This document shows, in pieces, positions 1-7,528 of a stretch of 22,543 bases of DNA. The position numbers and the translations under genes are program-made. Every line of letters begins with the position of its first letter. Within the stretch, counting starts at the first letter, position 1. A model generated the notes under the pieces. That model ran no database searches. It was not told the origin of the DNA and worked only from the letters and a program-made list of their open reading frames with translations. Source of the DNA: an uncultured Alistipes sp. (lineage in GTDB: Bacteria; Bacteroidota; Bacteroidia; Bacteroidales; Rikenellaceae); the NCBI GenBank assembly GCA_949840605.1, contig CATKXN010000033.1:1-22543 (forward strand), in the 5' to 3' direction.

Positions 1-462
1 CTGTGCGGTGTAGTTTTTCGTCGCCTCGTCCTGCACCACGCGCGCGGCGTAGGCCGGAATGCGGTCCAGCCAGCCGTTGTCGCCGTGGACGTGGAGTTTG
101 TAGAGCGAGCCGTGCACCAGCCGGTCGCGGTACATCGCCGTCGGAAAAAAGGCGCTCCAGACCCCTGCCGCGTTGCGGTGCAGGCGGATTTCGGTGCGCT
201 GCCAGTTGTTGAAGTCGCCGAAGACGTAGACGTCGCGGGCTCCCGGGAGCCACTCGCGGAACCACCAGCCGTCGAGTTCCTCGTCGCGCTGCCAGCCGAA
301 ATAACGGTAGCCGTTGGCGTAGTCGACGATCGACCCCGACGAACGCTCGATCCGCTCCATCTGCCGTTCGTAGCGTTCGTAGCGACGGTTCATATGTTCT
401 TCGACGGGCTGCAGCCATGTGTCGCGCTCTACGACGGGCAGTCTTCGGGTCGTTTTTTCCAT
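1..462 (-). CDS. glgB: 1,4-alpha-glucan branching enzyme, N-terminal fragment (runs off left edge)
   Basis: Reading the minus strand from the ATG at 462 gives 154 codons with no stop, so the gene is cut by the window edge. The protein starts MEKTTRRLPVVERDTWLQP and has an arginine/glutamate-rich helix. It then has the CBM48-type N-terminal module of branching enzymes: GYRYFGWQRDEELDGWW, FREWLPGARDVYVFGDFNNW and a LHVHGDNGWLDRIPAYA segment. The REW.PGA...GDFNNW signature is typical of the GH13_8 (eukaryote-like) branching enzymes used by Bacteroidales for cytoplasmic glycogen synthesis, where they form alpha-1,6 branches. The catalytic GH13 barrel lies outside the window, so activity cannot be judged here. 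A minus-strand -7 element at 571-578 gives a leader of about 100 nt. The neighbour in the divergent direction is a peptide transporter, not another glycogen gene. Confidence 0.85.
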   Translation of the reverse strand, partial: MEKTTRRLPVVERDTWLQPVEEHMNRRYERYERQMERIERSSGSIVDYANGYRYFGWQRDEELDGWWFREWLPGARDVYVFGDFNNWQRTEIRLHRNAAGVWSAFFPTAMYRDRLVHGSLYKLHVHGDNGWLDRIPAYAARVVQDEATKNYTAQ

Positions 463-555
463 AGGAGATGCTGGGTTTCTATAAAGTATGACAAAAACCG
501 GCCGGATTCGAGGCCGAACCGCATGCGGTCCGCCCGGACTTTCCGACTGATAAAA

Positions 556-598
556 GTGTCGTTACGACACCAAATATACGAAAAAATTTCTATCTTTG
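556..598. promoter_or_regulatory. Divergent promoter region between branching enzyme and POT transporter, with palindrome
   Basis: Two perfect Bacteroidetes -7 elements (TAnnTTTG) lie back to back. TATATTTG on the minus strand (571-578) faces the branching enzyme, and TATCTTTG on the plus strand (591-598) faces the transporter. Between 556 and 570 is the perfect palindrome GTGTCGTTACGACAC (7-bp arms around one T). It covers the expected start of minus-strand transcription and abuts the place where the plus-strand -33 box should be. No good TTTG -33 box is visible for either direction. The elements are read directly; regulation of both genes by one dimeric repressor or activator is inference. 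Confidence 0.65.
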
Positions 599-654
599 TC
601 TCCGAACGAAAACGAATCCCTATTACTAACATTTACTAACACCCAAAAAAATTT

Positions 655-2202
655 ATGAAAGGACACCCCAACGGATTGATCGCAGCGGCCCTCGCCAACA
701 TGGGCGAACGCTTCGGTTTCTATATCATGATGGCTATCCTTACCCTGTTCATCTCGGCCAAGTTCGGTCTGGACGAGGCTACCGCAGGGTATATCTATTC
801 GGGCTTCTATGCTTCGATCTATCTGCTGGCGCTGGTCGGCGGCATCATCGCCGACAAGACCAAGAACTACAAGGCGACGATCAGGTGGGGCCTGATCGTG
901 ATGAGCATCGGTTATCTGCTCATCGCCATCCCGACGCCGACGCCCGTGCCGAGCCTGTGGCTCTATCTGACGCTGACCTGCCTGGGACTGCTGGTGATCG
1001 CCTTCGGCAACGGTCTGTTCAAAGGCAACCTGCAGGCGCTGGTGGGCCAGATGTACGACAACAGCGAATTCAGTGCCAAGCGTGAATCGGGTTTTCAGAT
1101 CTTCTACATGTTCATCAATATCGGCGGTTTCTTCGCCCCGTTCGTCGCGATCGGCGTGCGCAACTGGTGGCTGAAGGTCAACAACTTCGACTACAACGCC
1201 AAACTCCCGGCGCTGTGCCACGAATACCTGGCCAAGGGCGAGGACATGGTCGGCGAGGGGCTTTCGAATCTCCAGGCCTATGCGTCGGCGGCGCATCTCG
1301 ACGGAACTCCCGTGAGCGACCTCGGGGCCTTCTGCAACACCTATCTCGACGTCTTCAACCGCGGTTTCCACTACGCGTTCATCGCCGCGATCGTGATGAT
1401 GCTCATCTCGCTGGCGATCTACATGGCCAACCGCAAGCGCTTCCCCGATCCCTCGAAGAAAGCCGCCCCGGGCGCCAAAGCCTCGGTCGAGGAGGTCAGG
1501 ATGTCCGCACAGGAGATCCGTCAGCGTATCTACGCCCTGTTCGCCGTCTTCGGCGTGGTGATCTTCTTCTGGGTGTCGTTCCACCAGAACGGCTACTCGC
1601 TGACCTATTTCGCCCGCGACTACGTCAACCTCGACGTCATCAACATCGACCTGGGCTTCACGACCATCAAGGGTGCGGAGATCTTCCAGAGCGTCAACCC
1701 CTTCTTCGTCGTCTTCCTCACGCCGATCATCATGTGGTTCTTCGGCTGGCTGCGCAAGCGCAACATCGAGGTCTCGACCCCGATGAAGATCGCCATCGGC
1801 ATGGGCATCGCGGCGGCGGCCTACGTCTTCCTGATGCTCTTCTCGCTGGCCCTGCCGACGAAGTCCGAGCTGGCCGGCATGCGCGCCGACGAGGTGCAGT
1901 CGCTGCTGGTCACCCCGTGGGTGATGGTGGGCCTCTACTTCATCCTCACCGTCGCCGAGCTGTTCATCTCGCCGCTGGGCCTCGCCTTCGTGTCGAAGGT
2001 GGCGCCTCCCCACATGCAGGGCCTGATGCAGGGCTTCTGGCTGGCCGCCACGGCCGTGGGCAACGCCCTGCTGTTCGTCGGCGGATGGCTCTACCTCCAT
2101 ATGCCGATGTGGGCTACGTGGGCCGTGTTCGTCGCCGCCTGCGGTTTGTCGATGCTCGTCATGCTTTCGATGGTCCGCTGGCTCGAACGGGTCACCAAAT
2201 AA
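655..2202 (+). CDS. POT/PTR2-family proton-dependent peptide transporter
   Basis: A 515-residue polytopic inner-membrane protein of the major facilitator superfamily, proton-dependent oligopeptide transporter branch, expected to import di- and tripeptides. The first helix carries NMGERFGFY (residues 15-23), the counterpart of the ExxERFxYY proton-coupling motif. The PTR2 signature appears as FQIFYMFINIGGFFAPF. Length and about 12-14 hydrophobic segments fit the family, with a longer hydrophilic stretch (KVNNFDYNAKL to DVFNRG) between helices in the middle, as in other bacterial members as I remember them. The first glutamate of the ExxER motif is Asn15 here. The ATG at 655 follows an A-rich stretch and a tandem TTACTAAC repeat (623-640). 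The gene is single: its own -7 element at 591-598 precedes it and a strong terminator follows at 2223-2254. Substrate is inferred from the family only. Confidence 0.9.
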   Translation: MKGHPNGLIAAALANMGERFGFYIMMAILTLFISAKFGLDEATAGYIYSGFYASIYLLALVGGIIADKTKNYKATIRWGLIVMSIGYLLIAIPTPTPVPSLWLYLTLTCLGLLVIAFGNGLFKGNLQALVGQMYDNSEFSAKRESGFQIFYMFINIGGFFAPFVAIGVRNWWLKVNNFDYNAKLPALCHEYLAKGEDMVGEGLSNLQAYASAAHLDGTPVSDLGAFCNTYLDVFNRGFHYAFIAAIVMMLISLAIYMANRKRFPDPSKKAAPGAKASVEEVRMSAQEIRQRIYALFAVFGVVIFFWVSFHQNGYSLTYFARDYVNLDVINIDLGFTTIKGAEIFQSVNPFFVVFLTPIIMWFFGWLRKRNIEVSTPMKIAIGMGIAAAAYVFLMLFSLALPTKSELAGMRADEVQSLLVTPWVMVGLYFILTVAELFISPLGLAFVSKVAPPHMQGLMQGFWLAATAVGNALLFVGGWLYLHMPMWATWAVFVAACGLSMLVMLSMVRWLERVTK

Positions 2203-2222
2203 TCCGAACATGTTTTCCTCAC

Positions 2223-2254
2223 GGCCGCCCCGGTTCTCCGAGGCGGCCTTTTTT
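2223..2254 (+). terminator. Rho-independent terminator of the POT transporter gene
   Basis: GGCCGCC (2223-2229) pairs with GGCGGCC (2242-2248). The inner CGG/CCG (2231-2233 with 2238-2240) closes a TTCT loop, leaving one mismatch. Six T residues follow directly. It begins about 20 bp after the stop codon. Confidence 0.9.
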
Positions 2255-2274
2255 GTCGGGTTGTCGCACCGAAA

Positions 2275-2313
2275 TTTGATTATCAGCGGGATTCGTGCTA
2301 TCTTTGTAAGATA
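2275..2313 (+). promoter_or_regulatory. Promoter of the sensor kinase gene, -7 box inside an inverted repeat
   Basis: A TTTG -33 box (2275-2278), a 20-nt spacer and the -7 element TATCTTTG (2299-2306) form a full Bacteroidetes primary-sigma promoter. The -7 element is the left arm of a perfect inverted repeat, TATCTT-TGT-AAGATA (2299-2313), which spans the expected transcription start. The repeat may be an operator; that is inference. Confidence 0.75.
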
Positions 2314-2321
2314 ATACCTAA

Positions 2322-2330
2322 CCCCCCCCC
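2322..2330 (+). repeat. Nine-cytosine homopolymer three bases before the kinase start codon
   Basis: An uninterrupted run of nine C residues lies in the 5' untranslated leader, ending three bases before the ATG at 2334. It occupies the place where a ribosome-binding region would act. Tracts of this kind can slip during replication, but no evidence of variation can be seen in a single sequence. Confidence 0.6.
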
Positions 2331-2333
2331 TGT

Positions 2334-4373
2334 ATGTCCCGACCTCTCCGCAACGCCCTGCTCTTCCTGCTCTTCGTCGCATCGTTTGCGGGCGCCCTGC
2401 CGGTGCGCGCCGGGCGGGAGTCACGGGAGGCCGATGCCGACAGCGTGCTGAAGAACTATTATCAGCGGGTCCGCATGCTGGTGAACACTCCCGAAGCGCT
2501 GCCGATGTGCGATACGCTGTTCCGGCGCGCCGGGGAGACGGGATGGACCCGGATGCAGGCCACGGCGCTCTGCCTCCGGCTGGACCACAGTTATTACAAC
2601 AACGACCGTCAGGGGATCGTCGACGGAGTGCGGCGGGTGCAGGATTTCTGCCTGGCGAACGGCAAGAAGGAACTGGCTTACTTCTACTATTTCGTCTGGG
2701 GAAGCCGTCTGGTGACTTACTACACCAAGCAGAAACAGTTCAACGTGGCGGTTTACGAAACGCGCCGAATGCTCTCCGAAGCGCAGGCCGACGATTATCC
2801 GCACGGTGTGGCGGAGTGTTACCGCCTGCTTGCCAACCTCTACCTCATTCAGAACACCTTCGACCGGGCCTACGACTATTTCCGGCAGGAGATCGACGTG
2901 CTGGAGACTCATGGGATCGAAGACATCAACCTGCCGACGCAATATGCCTCGCTGGCCCAGTGCGCCCTCGAACTCGACTGGCCCGATTCGGCGCGTGTGG
3001 CTCTGGACAGGGGGCGCGCTCTCGGCACCGGGTCGCCTTACCAGCGTTTCACGCTCGACAAGGGCACGGCGCTCTATTACCTGCACATCGGGGATTTCGA
3101 TCGGGCACGGGCCTATGTCGATTCGGCGGCGATGCACTTCGCCGGCAACCCGTCGATGAAGTCCTACCTTCCGGGACTGCGGTACCTGCGGACCGAGTAC
3201 TACCGGACTACCGGGCAGTATGGCAAGGCGCTGGAGACGGTGCACGAGGCCCTGAACGATTCGCTTCAGCGCGCGGGCGGCTATGTTTATTATACGATGT
3301 ACAAGGACCTGGGCGATATCCACTGGCTCCGGGGCGATATGCGGCAGTCGGCCGCGAATTACCGCGATTACATCCGTCTGTCTGATTCGGTGCGCAGCAG
3401 CGAAATCCGCAGCGGTACCGATGATTTCTCGGGTATCCTCGAGGTCGCGCGCCTGCAGACCGAAACCCGGGAACTGCAGCTGGACCTGCAGCGGAAACGG
3501 CTGCGCAACACCTATCTGATCATCGCGCTGCTGGGCGGCATCCTGCTGCTGGGCGGACTGGGACTTGCACGCCTGGTGCGTCTCAACCGCCGGCTGAAAG
3601 CCTCCGAAGAGGTGGTCAGGGCGCAGAACCGGGACCTGGTGGCCGTGGGGGAGGAGCTCCGCAAGGCCAAGGAGCGCGCCGAGCAGGCGAGCCGCATGAA
3701 GAGCAGCTTCATCCAGAGCATGTCTCACGAGGTGCGCACGCCGCTCAATTCGATCATGGGCTTCTCGCAGGTGCTCGTCTCGAAATTCCGCGACGACCCG
3801 ACGGTCGGGGAGTATGTCTCGATCATCGAGGCCAGCAGCCTCAGCCTGCTGCGGATGGTCGACGACGTGCTCGACATCGCCTATCTCGATCAGGCCGAAG
3901 CGCTTCCCCGCATGGACTATTGTTCGGTCAACGACCGCTGCCACGAGTGCGTGGCCAAGGCGCTGTCGCAGCTCAAGGCAGGCGTGACGATGATTTTCGA
4001 ACCTTCGGTTGAGGACCCCGTGGTGCATACCAATTCCAAGCGGGTGGAGCAGGTGCTCCGGCACCTGTTGCACAACGCCGCGAAATTCACCGTTCACGGT
4101 GAAATCATCCTGACCTATACGTGCCGGATTCCCGAGCGGACGATGCGCTTCACGGTGTCGGACACCGGTCCGGGAATTCCGCCGGAGAACCGGGAGCTGG
4201 TTTTCGAACGCTTCGTCAAACTCGACACCTTCGCCCAGGGGACGGGACTCGGGCTGCCCGTCTGCCGGCTGATCGCCGACAAGCTGGGCGGAAGCCTGCG
4301 GGTCGATCCGGACTATGACGACGGGTGCCGCATGATCTTCGAAGTGCCCTTCGATCTGCCCGAAGAATCCTGA
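2334..4373 (+). CDS. TPR-containing membrane sensor histidine kinase, no attached receiver
   Basis: A 679-residue protein. An N-terminal signal peptide (NALLFLLFVASFAGALPVRA) precedes a long helical, presumably periplasmic region of about residues 30-390. Repeated AxxxY/ALxxx helices there (for example YRLLANLYLIQNTFDRAYDYF and YYTMYKDLGDIHWLRGD) look like tetratricopeptide repeats. One membrane helix follows at about 394-416 (LIIALLGGILLLGGLGL). Next come a coiled coil and a HisKA dimerization domain with the phospho-acceptor His465 in SMSHEVRTPLNS. The HATPase_c domain shows Asn581 in LLHNAAKF, the G1 box DTGPGIP from Asp610, the F box VFERFVKLD and the G2 box GTGLGL from Gly636. All catalytic boxes are intact. 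There is no receiver or DNA-binding domain, and no response regulator lies next door, so its partner is elsewhere. The signal sensed is unknown. Confidence 0.9.
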   Translation: MSRPLRNALLFLLFVASFAGALPVRAGRESREADADSVLKNYYQRVRMLVNTPEALPMCDTLFRRAGETGWTRMQATALCLRLDHSYYNNDRQGIVDGVRRVQDFCLANGKKELAYFYYFVWGSRLVTYYTKQKQFNVAVYETRRMLSEAQADDYPHGVAECYRLLANLYLIQNTFDRAYDYFRQEIDVLETHGIEDINLPTQYASLAQCALELDWPDSARVALDRGRALGTGSPYQRFTLDKGTALYYLHIGDFDRARAYVDSAAMHFAGNPSMKSYLPGLRYLRTEYYRTTGQYGKALETVHEALNDSLQRAGGYVYYTMYKDLGDIHWLRGDMRQSAANYRDYIRLSDSVRSSEIRSGTDDFSGILEVARLQTETRELQLDLQRKRLRNTYLIIALLGGILLLGGLGLARLVRLNRRLKASEEVVRAQNRDLVAVGEELRKAKERAEQASRMKSSFIQSMSHEVRTPLNSIMGFSQVLVSKFRDDPTVGEYVSIIEASSLSLLRMVDDVLDIAYLDQAEALPRMDYCSVNDRCHECVAKALSQLKAGVTMIFEPSVEDPVVHTNSKRVEQVLRHLLHNAAKFTVHGEIILTYTCRIPERTMRFTVSDTGPGIPPENRELVFERFVKLDTFAQGTGLGLPVCRLIADKLGGSLRVDPDYDDGCRMIFEVPFDLPEES

Positions 4374-4395
4374 ATTTTCCCGCTTTCGCGCAGGG

Positions 4396-4422
4396 GGAGC
4401 AGTCGCGGACTGCTCCTTTTTT
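4396..4422 (+). terminator. Rho-independent terminator of the sensor kinase gene
   Basis: A perfect 9-bp stem, GGAGCAGTC (4396-4404) and GACTGCTCC (4408-4416), closes a GCG loop and is followed by six T residues. It separates the kinase from the efflux operon. Confidence 0.95.
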
Positions 4423-4452
4423 GTCGTATTCGTTAAAAAACCGCCGAAAACA

Positions 4453-4493
4453 GAAAACTTTTTTTGTTTCATAAGTTTTCCTGTCTATATTTG
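4453..4493 (+). promoter_or_regulatory. Efflux operon promoter with inverted repeat (candidate TetR operator)
   Basis: A TTTG -33 box (4463-4466), a 19-nt spacer and the -7 element TATATTTG (4486-4493) form the promoter. The -33 box sits between the arms of an inverted repeat, GAAAACTT (4453-4460) and AAGTTTTC (4473-4480), with 12 bp between them. The match extends outward to ACAG/CTGT if one base is skipped. Its position over the promoter of a tetR-led operon suggests an autoregulatory operator (inference). Confidence 0.7.
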
Positions 4494-4517
4494 CACCCGT
4501 ATCAATCGGATCGGACC

Positions 4518-5153
4518 ATGGACCAGAAAGAACGAATAATTGAACAGGCGATGCAGATGTTCGTCTCGCAGGGCATCAAGTCGGTGCGCATGGACGACAT
4601 CGCGCAGCAGCTGGGCGTCTCGAAACGGACGCTCTACGAGCTGTTCGGCGACAAGGAGGGGCTGCTCTACCTCGCCATGGAACGCTTTTTCGAATGCAAG
4701 CGTGTCGAACGGGCCGAGGCCTGCGCCGGGGCCCGCAACGTGCTCGAAGCGATGTTCATGGTGCTGGGATGCGTGGCGGACGAGTCGGAGGTGATCCAGC
4801 GTCTGCTGGGCAACCTGCGCAAGTTCTATCCGGCGGTTTATTCCAAACTGATGCGCGAAGGGGCCGCCCAGAGCCGGCTCGATCTGCAGGGGATGCTCGA
4901 AACGGGTATCGCCGAGGGGCTTTTCACCTGGGCTTTCAACCTCGACCTGGCCATTTCGGTGCTCTATTACACCGCTACGGCCATCACCATGCGCAAGGAC
5001 CTCATCCTGCCCGAGGGCATGACCGAACGCGAGGCTTTCGTGCAGATCATCAGCAACTTCTTCCGCGGCATCTCCACGGCCAAGGGGCTGGAACTCATCG
5101 ACGATTACCTGAAACGCTACGAACCGGGCAAGACCGAAAACAAATCGAAATGA
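4518..5153 (+). CDS. TetR/AcrR-family transcriptional regulator of the efflux operon
   Basis: A 211-residue regulator. The N-terminal DNA-binding domain reads MDQKERIIEQAMQMF, then SVRMDDIAQQLGVSKRTLY, then ELFGDKEGLLYLAM, a textbook TetR helix-turn-helix with the K.TLY.LF.DKE.L signature. The rest is an all-helical ligand-binding and dimerization domain without an assignable ligand. The ATG at 4518 was chosen because the -7 element at 4486-4493 lies just upstream. An in-frame TTG at 4464 would lie inside the -33 box and cannot be on the transcript. The stop overlaps an in-frame ATG of the next gene (ATGATGA at 5150), implying one transcript and translational coupling. As first gene of a TolC-MFP-RND operon it most likely represses its own operon in the absence of an inducing compound; that is inferred from context. 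Confidence 0.9.
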   Translation: MDQKERIIEQAMQMFVSQGIKSVRMDDIAQQLGVSKRTLYELFGDKEGLLYLAMERFFECKRVERAEACAGARNVLEAMFMVLGCVADESEVIQRLLGNLRKFYPAVYSKLMREGAAQSRLDLQGMLETGIAEGLFTWAFNLDLAISVLYYTATAITMRKDLILPEGMTEREAFVQIISNFFRGISTAKGLELIDDYLKRYEPGKTENKSK

Positions 5154-5164
5154 TGAATATTCCC

Positions 5165-6478
5165 ATGAAAAGACTGATTCTGACCCTGTGCCTCGCGGCA
5201 GGCGTCGCCGGCGCTTCGGCGCAGATGCGGCTGACGCTCCCCGAGGCGCTGGACCTCGCCCTGAGCGAGAACCCGACCGTCAAGGTCGCCGAAATGGAGG
5301 TGCAGCGTTACGACTACGTGAAGCGCCAGACGTGGGGCAGTCTGCTGCCGCAGATTTCGGCGTCGGGCAGCTACACCCGTTCGATCGTGAAGTCGGAGAT
5401 GCGCGGCGGCATCTCCTTCGGCGCCGACAACACCTTCGCCGTGCAGGGCGACCTGTCGCTGCCGCTCTTCGCGCCGTCGGTCTACCGCACGCTGAAGATG
5501 AACGAAGCGCAGATGGCCACGGCCGTCGAGGCCGCCCGCGCCTCGCGCATCGACCTGACGGCCGAGGTGAAGAAGGCTTTCTACAACATCCTGCTGGCCG
5601 AGCAGTCGCTCGCGGTGCTCCGCGAATCGGAGGCCACGGTGCAGCGCACGGTGGACGACACGCAGGTGCAGTACGACAACGGCCTGATGTCGGAGTACGA
5701 CCTGCTGACGGCCCAGGTGCAGCTGAGCAATCTGAAGCCCACGATCCTCCAGACCGAGAACTCGATCAAGCTGGCCAAACTGATGCTCAAGATGTACCTC
5801 TCGATCCCCGAGGACGTTGAGATCGACGTGGTCGGCGAGCTGGACGCCCTGCGCGACGACGTGCTGGCGGGTACCGACGGCCTGACGACCGACGTTTCGG
5901 AGAACACCGACCTGCGCACGCTGGAACTGCAGGAAGAGGTGCTGCGACGTTCGCTCAAGGCAGCCAATGCGGGGCGTCTGCCGATGCTCGCGGCCTTCGG
6001 GACGGTCTCCTATACGGGTAACGACATGGAGCCTTTCTCTTTCGGCGGCATGACCGACGTGGACAACTCCAAATATTTCTGGACCCATCCGATTTCGGTC
6101 GGACTGCAGCTGTCGGTGCCGATCTTTTCGGGCCTGACGAAGATGAACAAGTCGCGCGAGCTGAAGAACCAGATCGCACAGCTGTCGCTCCAGCGCGACT
6201 ATGCCCGCCAGCAGATCGACGTGCAGGTGCGCTCGTCGCTGAACGACCTGCTGACGGCCCGCGAGACGATGTATGCCCAGGAGCGGACTGTCGAGCAGGC
6301 CCGCAAGGCCTACCGCATCTCCGACACCCGTTACCGCGCGGGTGCGGGCACGATCTTGGAGCTTAACAGCGCGCAGCTCGCGCAGACGCAGGCCCAGCTG
6401 AATTTCTCGCAGGCGATCTACGACTATCTTTCGGCCAAGGCCGAATACGACCGCATCGTGGGACGCGAAAACCGGTAA
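5165..6478 (+). CDS. TolC-like outer membrane efflux protein
   Basis: A 437-residue outer-membrane channel component of the tripartite pump. From the ATG at 5165 it has a clean signal peptide (MKRLILTLCLAAGVAGASAQ). Two outer membrane efflux protein repeats follow: the first begins MRLTLPEALDLALSENPTV, and the second includes RTLELQEEVLRRSLKAANAGRLP, with the long periplasmic coiled-coil helices (ARQQIDVQVRSSLNDLL and EQARKAYRISDTRYRAGAG) typical of TolC. In-frame ATGs at 5150 and 5153 overlap the TetR stop codon and would add MMNIP; 5165 gives the best signal peptide. No lipobox cysteine is present, unlike the OprM subgroup. It is followed within 30 bp by the periplasmic adaptor gene. Confidence 0.9.
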   Translation: MKRLILTLCLAAGVAGASAQMRLTLPEALDLALSENPTVKVAEMEVQRYDYVKRQTWGSLLPQISASGSYTRSIVKSEMRGGISFGADNTFAVQGDLSLPLFAPSVYRTLKMNEAQMATAVEAARASRIDLTAEVKKAFYNILLAEQSLAVLRESEATVQRTVDDTQVQYDNGLMSEYDLLTAQVQLSNLKPTILQTENSIKLAKLMLKMYLSIPEDVEIDVVGELDALRDDVLAGTDGLTTDVSENTDLRTLELQEEVLRRSLKAANAGRLPMLAAFGTVSYTGNDMEPFSFGGMTDVDNSKYFWTHPISVGLQLSVPIFSGLTKMNKSRELKNQIAQLSLQRDYARQQIDVQVRSSLNDLLTARETMYAQERTVEQARKAYRISDTRYRAGAGTILELNSAQLAQTQAQLNFSQAIYDYLSAKAEYDRIVGRENR

Positions 6479-6502
6479 GTAATGAAAAACATGATAGAAC
6501 CT

Positions 6503-7513
6503 ATGAAAAAAATCGTATTTTTAGGATTTGCAGTCGCTCTGCTGGCCGGTTGCACCGGCAAGAAAGCCGTTCCCGTCGCCGAAGAGAAGGGCGTGCTGAC
6601 CAAGTCGGCCCTGGCCGAGACGGCCACGGTGCAACTCACCGAGGAGTTCACCTCCGAGATCGAGCCTTACAAGGAGAACGACATCACCCCGGCGGCTTCG
6701 GGCGTGCACATCGACAAGATCTACGTCGAGGTGGGCGATCCGGTGCGCGAGGGACAGCTGATCGTGACGCTCGATCCCACGCAGTACACCCAGCAGCTGG
6801 TGCAGCTGAAGACCGTCGAGGACGACTACAACCGCCTGCTGCCCGTCTACGAGGCCGGCGGCATCTCGGCCCAGCAGATCGAGCAGGCCAAGGCCCAGCT
6901 GGACGTCCAGCGCGAGGTGGTGGCCAACCTGAAAAAGAACATCGAAGTGCGTTCGCCGATCTCGGGCGTCGTCACGGCACGCAACTACGAGTCGGGCGAC
7001 CTGTTCGCCCAGCAGCCGATCCTGCACATCATGCAGATCGACCCGCTGAAGGTCGTCGCCAACATCTCGGAGCAGTATTTCGCCAACGTGGAAGTCGGTA
7101 TGCCGGTGAAGCTGGCCGTCGACATCTTCCCCGACGAGGAGTTCACGGGTACGGTGTCGCTGATCTATCCGGCGCTGGACCCCACGACCCGCACCTTCAA
7201 GGTCGAGGTCAAGGTTCCCAACGCCAAGCGCACGCTGCGTCCGGGCATGTACGCCCGCACGACGTTCGACATGGGCAGCAAGGAAGGCGTGATGGTTCCC
7301 GACGTCGCCGTGCAGAAGCAGGTGGGCTCGGCCGAGCGCTACCTGTACGTCATCGCGGGCGACTCGGTGGCCGAGCGCCGTTCGATCAAGGTGGGCCGTC
7401 AGGTCGGCGACCGGGTGGACATCCTGTCGGGTGTCGAGCCGGGCGAACCGGTGGCCGTTACGGCGTTGTCGAAACTCTACGACGGTGCCGCCGTGGAAAT
7501 TAAAAAAGACTAA
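6503..7513 (+). CDS. RND efflux periplasmic adaptor lipoprotein (membrane fusion protein)
   Basis: About 336 residues. The N-terminus MKKIVFLGFAVALLAGC is a lipoprotein signal with lipobox LAGC, so the adaptor is anchored by lipid. The residues after the cysteine (TGKKA) lack acidic sorting residues, which fits the inner-membrane/periplasmic side. Domains in order are a first half-lipoyl segment (GVHIDKIYVEVGDPVREGQLIVTLD), an alpha-hairpin (AGGISAQQIEQAKAQLDVQ), a second half-lipoyl segment (EVRSPISGVVTARNYESGD), a beta-barrel, and a membrane-proximal domain ending KLYDGAAVEIKKD. This is the AcrA/HlyD-family architecture. The ATG at 6503 sits in the context AACCTATGAAA shared with other genes here; the in-frame ATG at 6482 is an alternative that adds seven residues. 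It bridges the TolC-like channel and the RND pump encoded on either side. Confidence 0.92.
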   Translation: MKKIVFLGFAVALLAGCTGKKAVPVAEEKGVLTKSALAETATVQLTEEFTSEIEPYKENDITPAASGVHIDKIYVEVGDPVREGQLIVTLDPTQYTQQLVQLKTVEDDYNRLLPVYEAGGISAQQIEQAKAQLDVQREVVANLKKNIEVRSPISGVVTARNYESGDLFAQQPILHIMQIDPLKVVANISEQYFANVEVGMPVKLAVDIFPDEEFTGTVSLIYPALDPTTRTFKVEVKVPNAKRTLRPGMYARTTFDMGSKEGVMVPDVAVQKQVGSAERYLYVIAGDSVAERRSIKVGRQVGDRVDILSGVEPGEPVAVTALSKLYDGAAVEIKKD

Positions 7514-7528
7514 AACAGCCCCTTTCCG

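Noticed and set aside
2279..2469. Direct repeat ATTATCAGCGGG at 2279-2290 (kinase promoter spacer) and 2458-2469 (within the kinase gene)
   Set aside because: A 12-base match at this distance is not improbable in a 22-kb window, and no further copies or symmetry support a site.
2334..4373. The sensor kinase as the regulator of the glycosaminoglycan PUL
   Set aside because: PUL hybrid two-component systems carry beta-propeller sensors, a receiver and an AraC-type domain. This kinase has TPRs and none of these, and it lies about 9 kb away with two other transcription units between.
4464..4517. Upstream TTG start for the TetR gene, adding 18 residues
   Set aside because: The TTG overlaps the -33 promoter box and lies upstream of the -7 element, so it would not be transcribed. 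The family's N-terminus fits the ATG at 4518.
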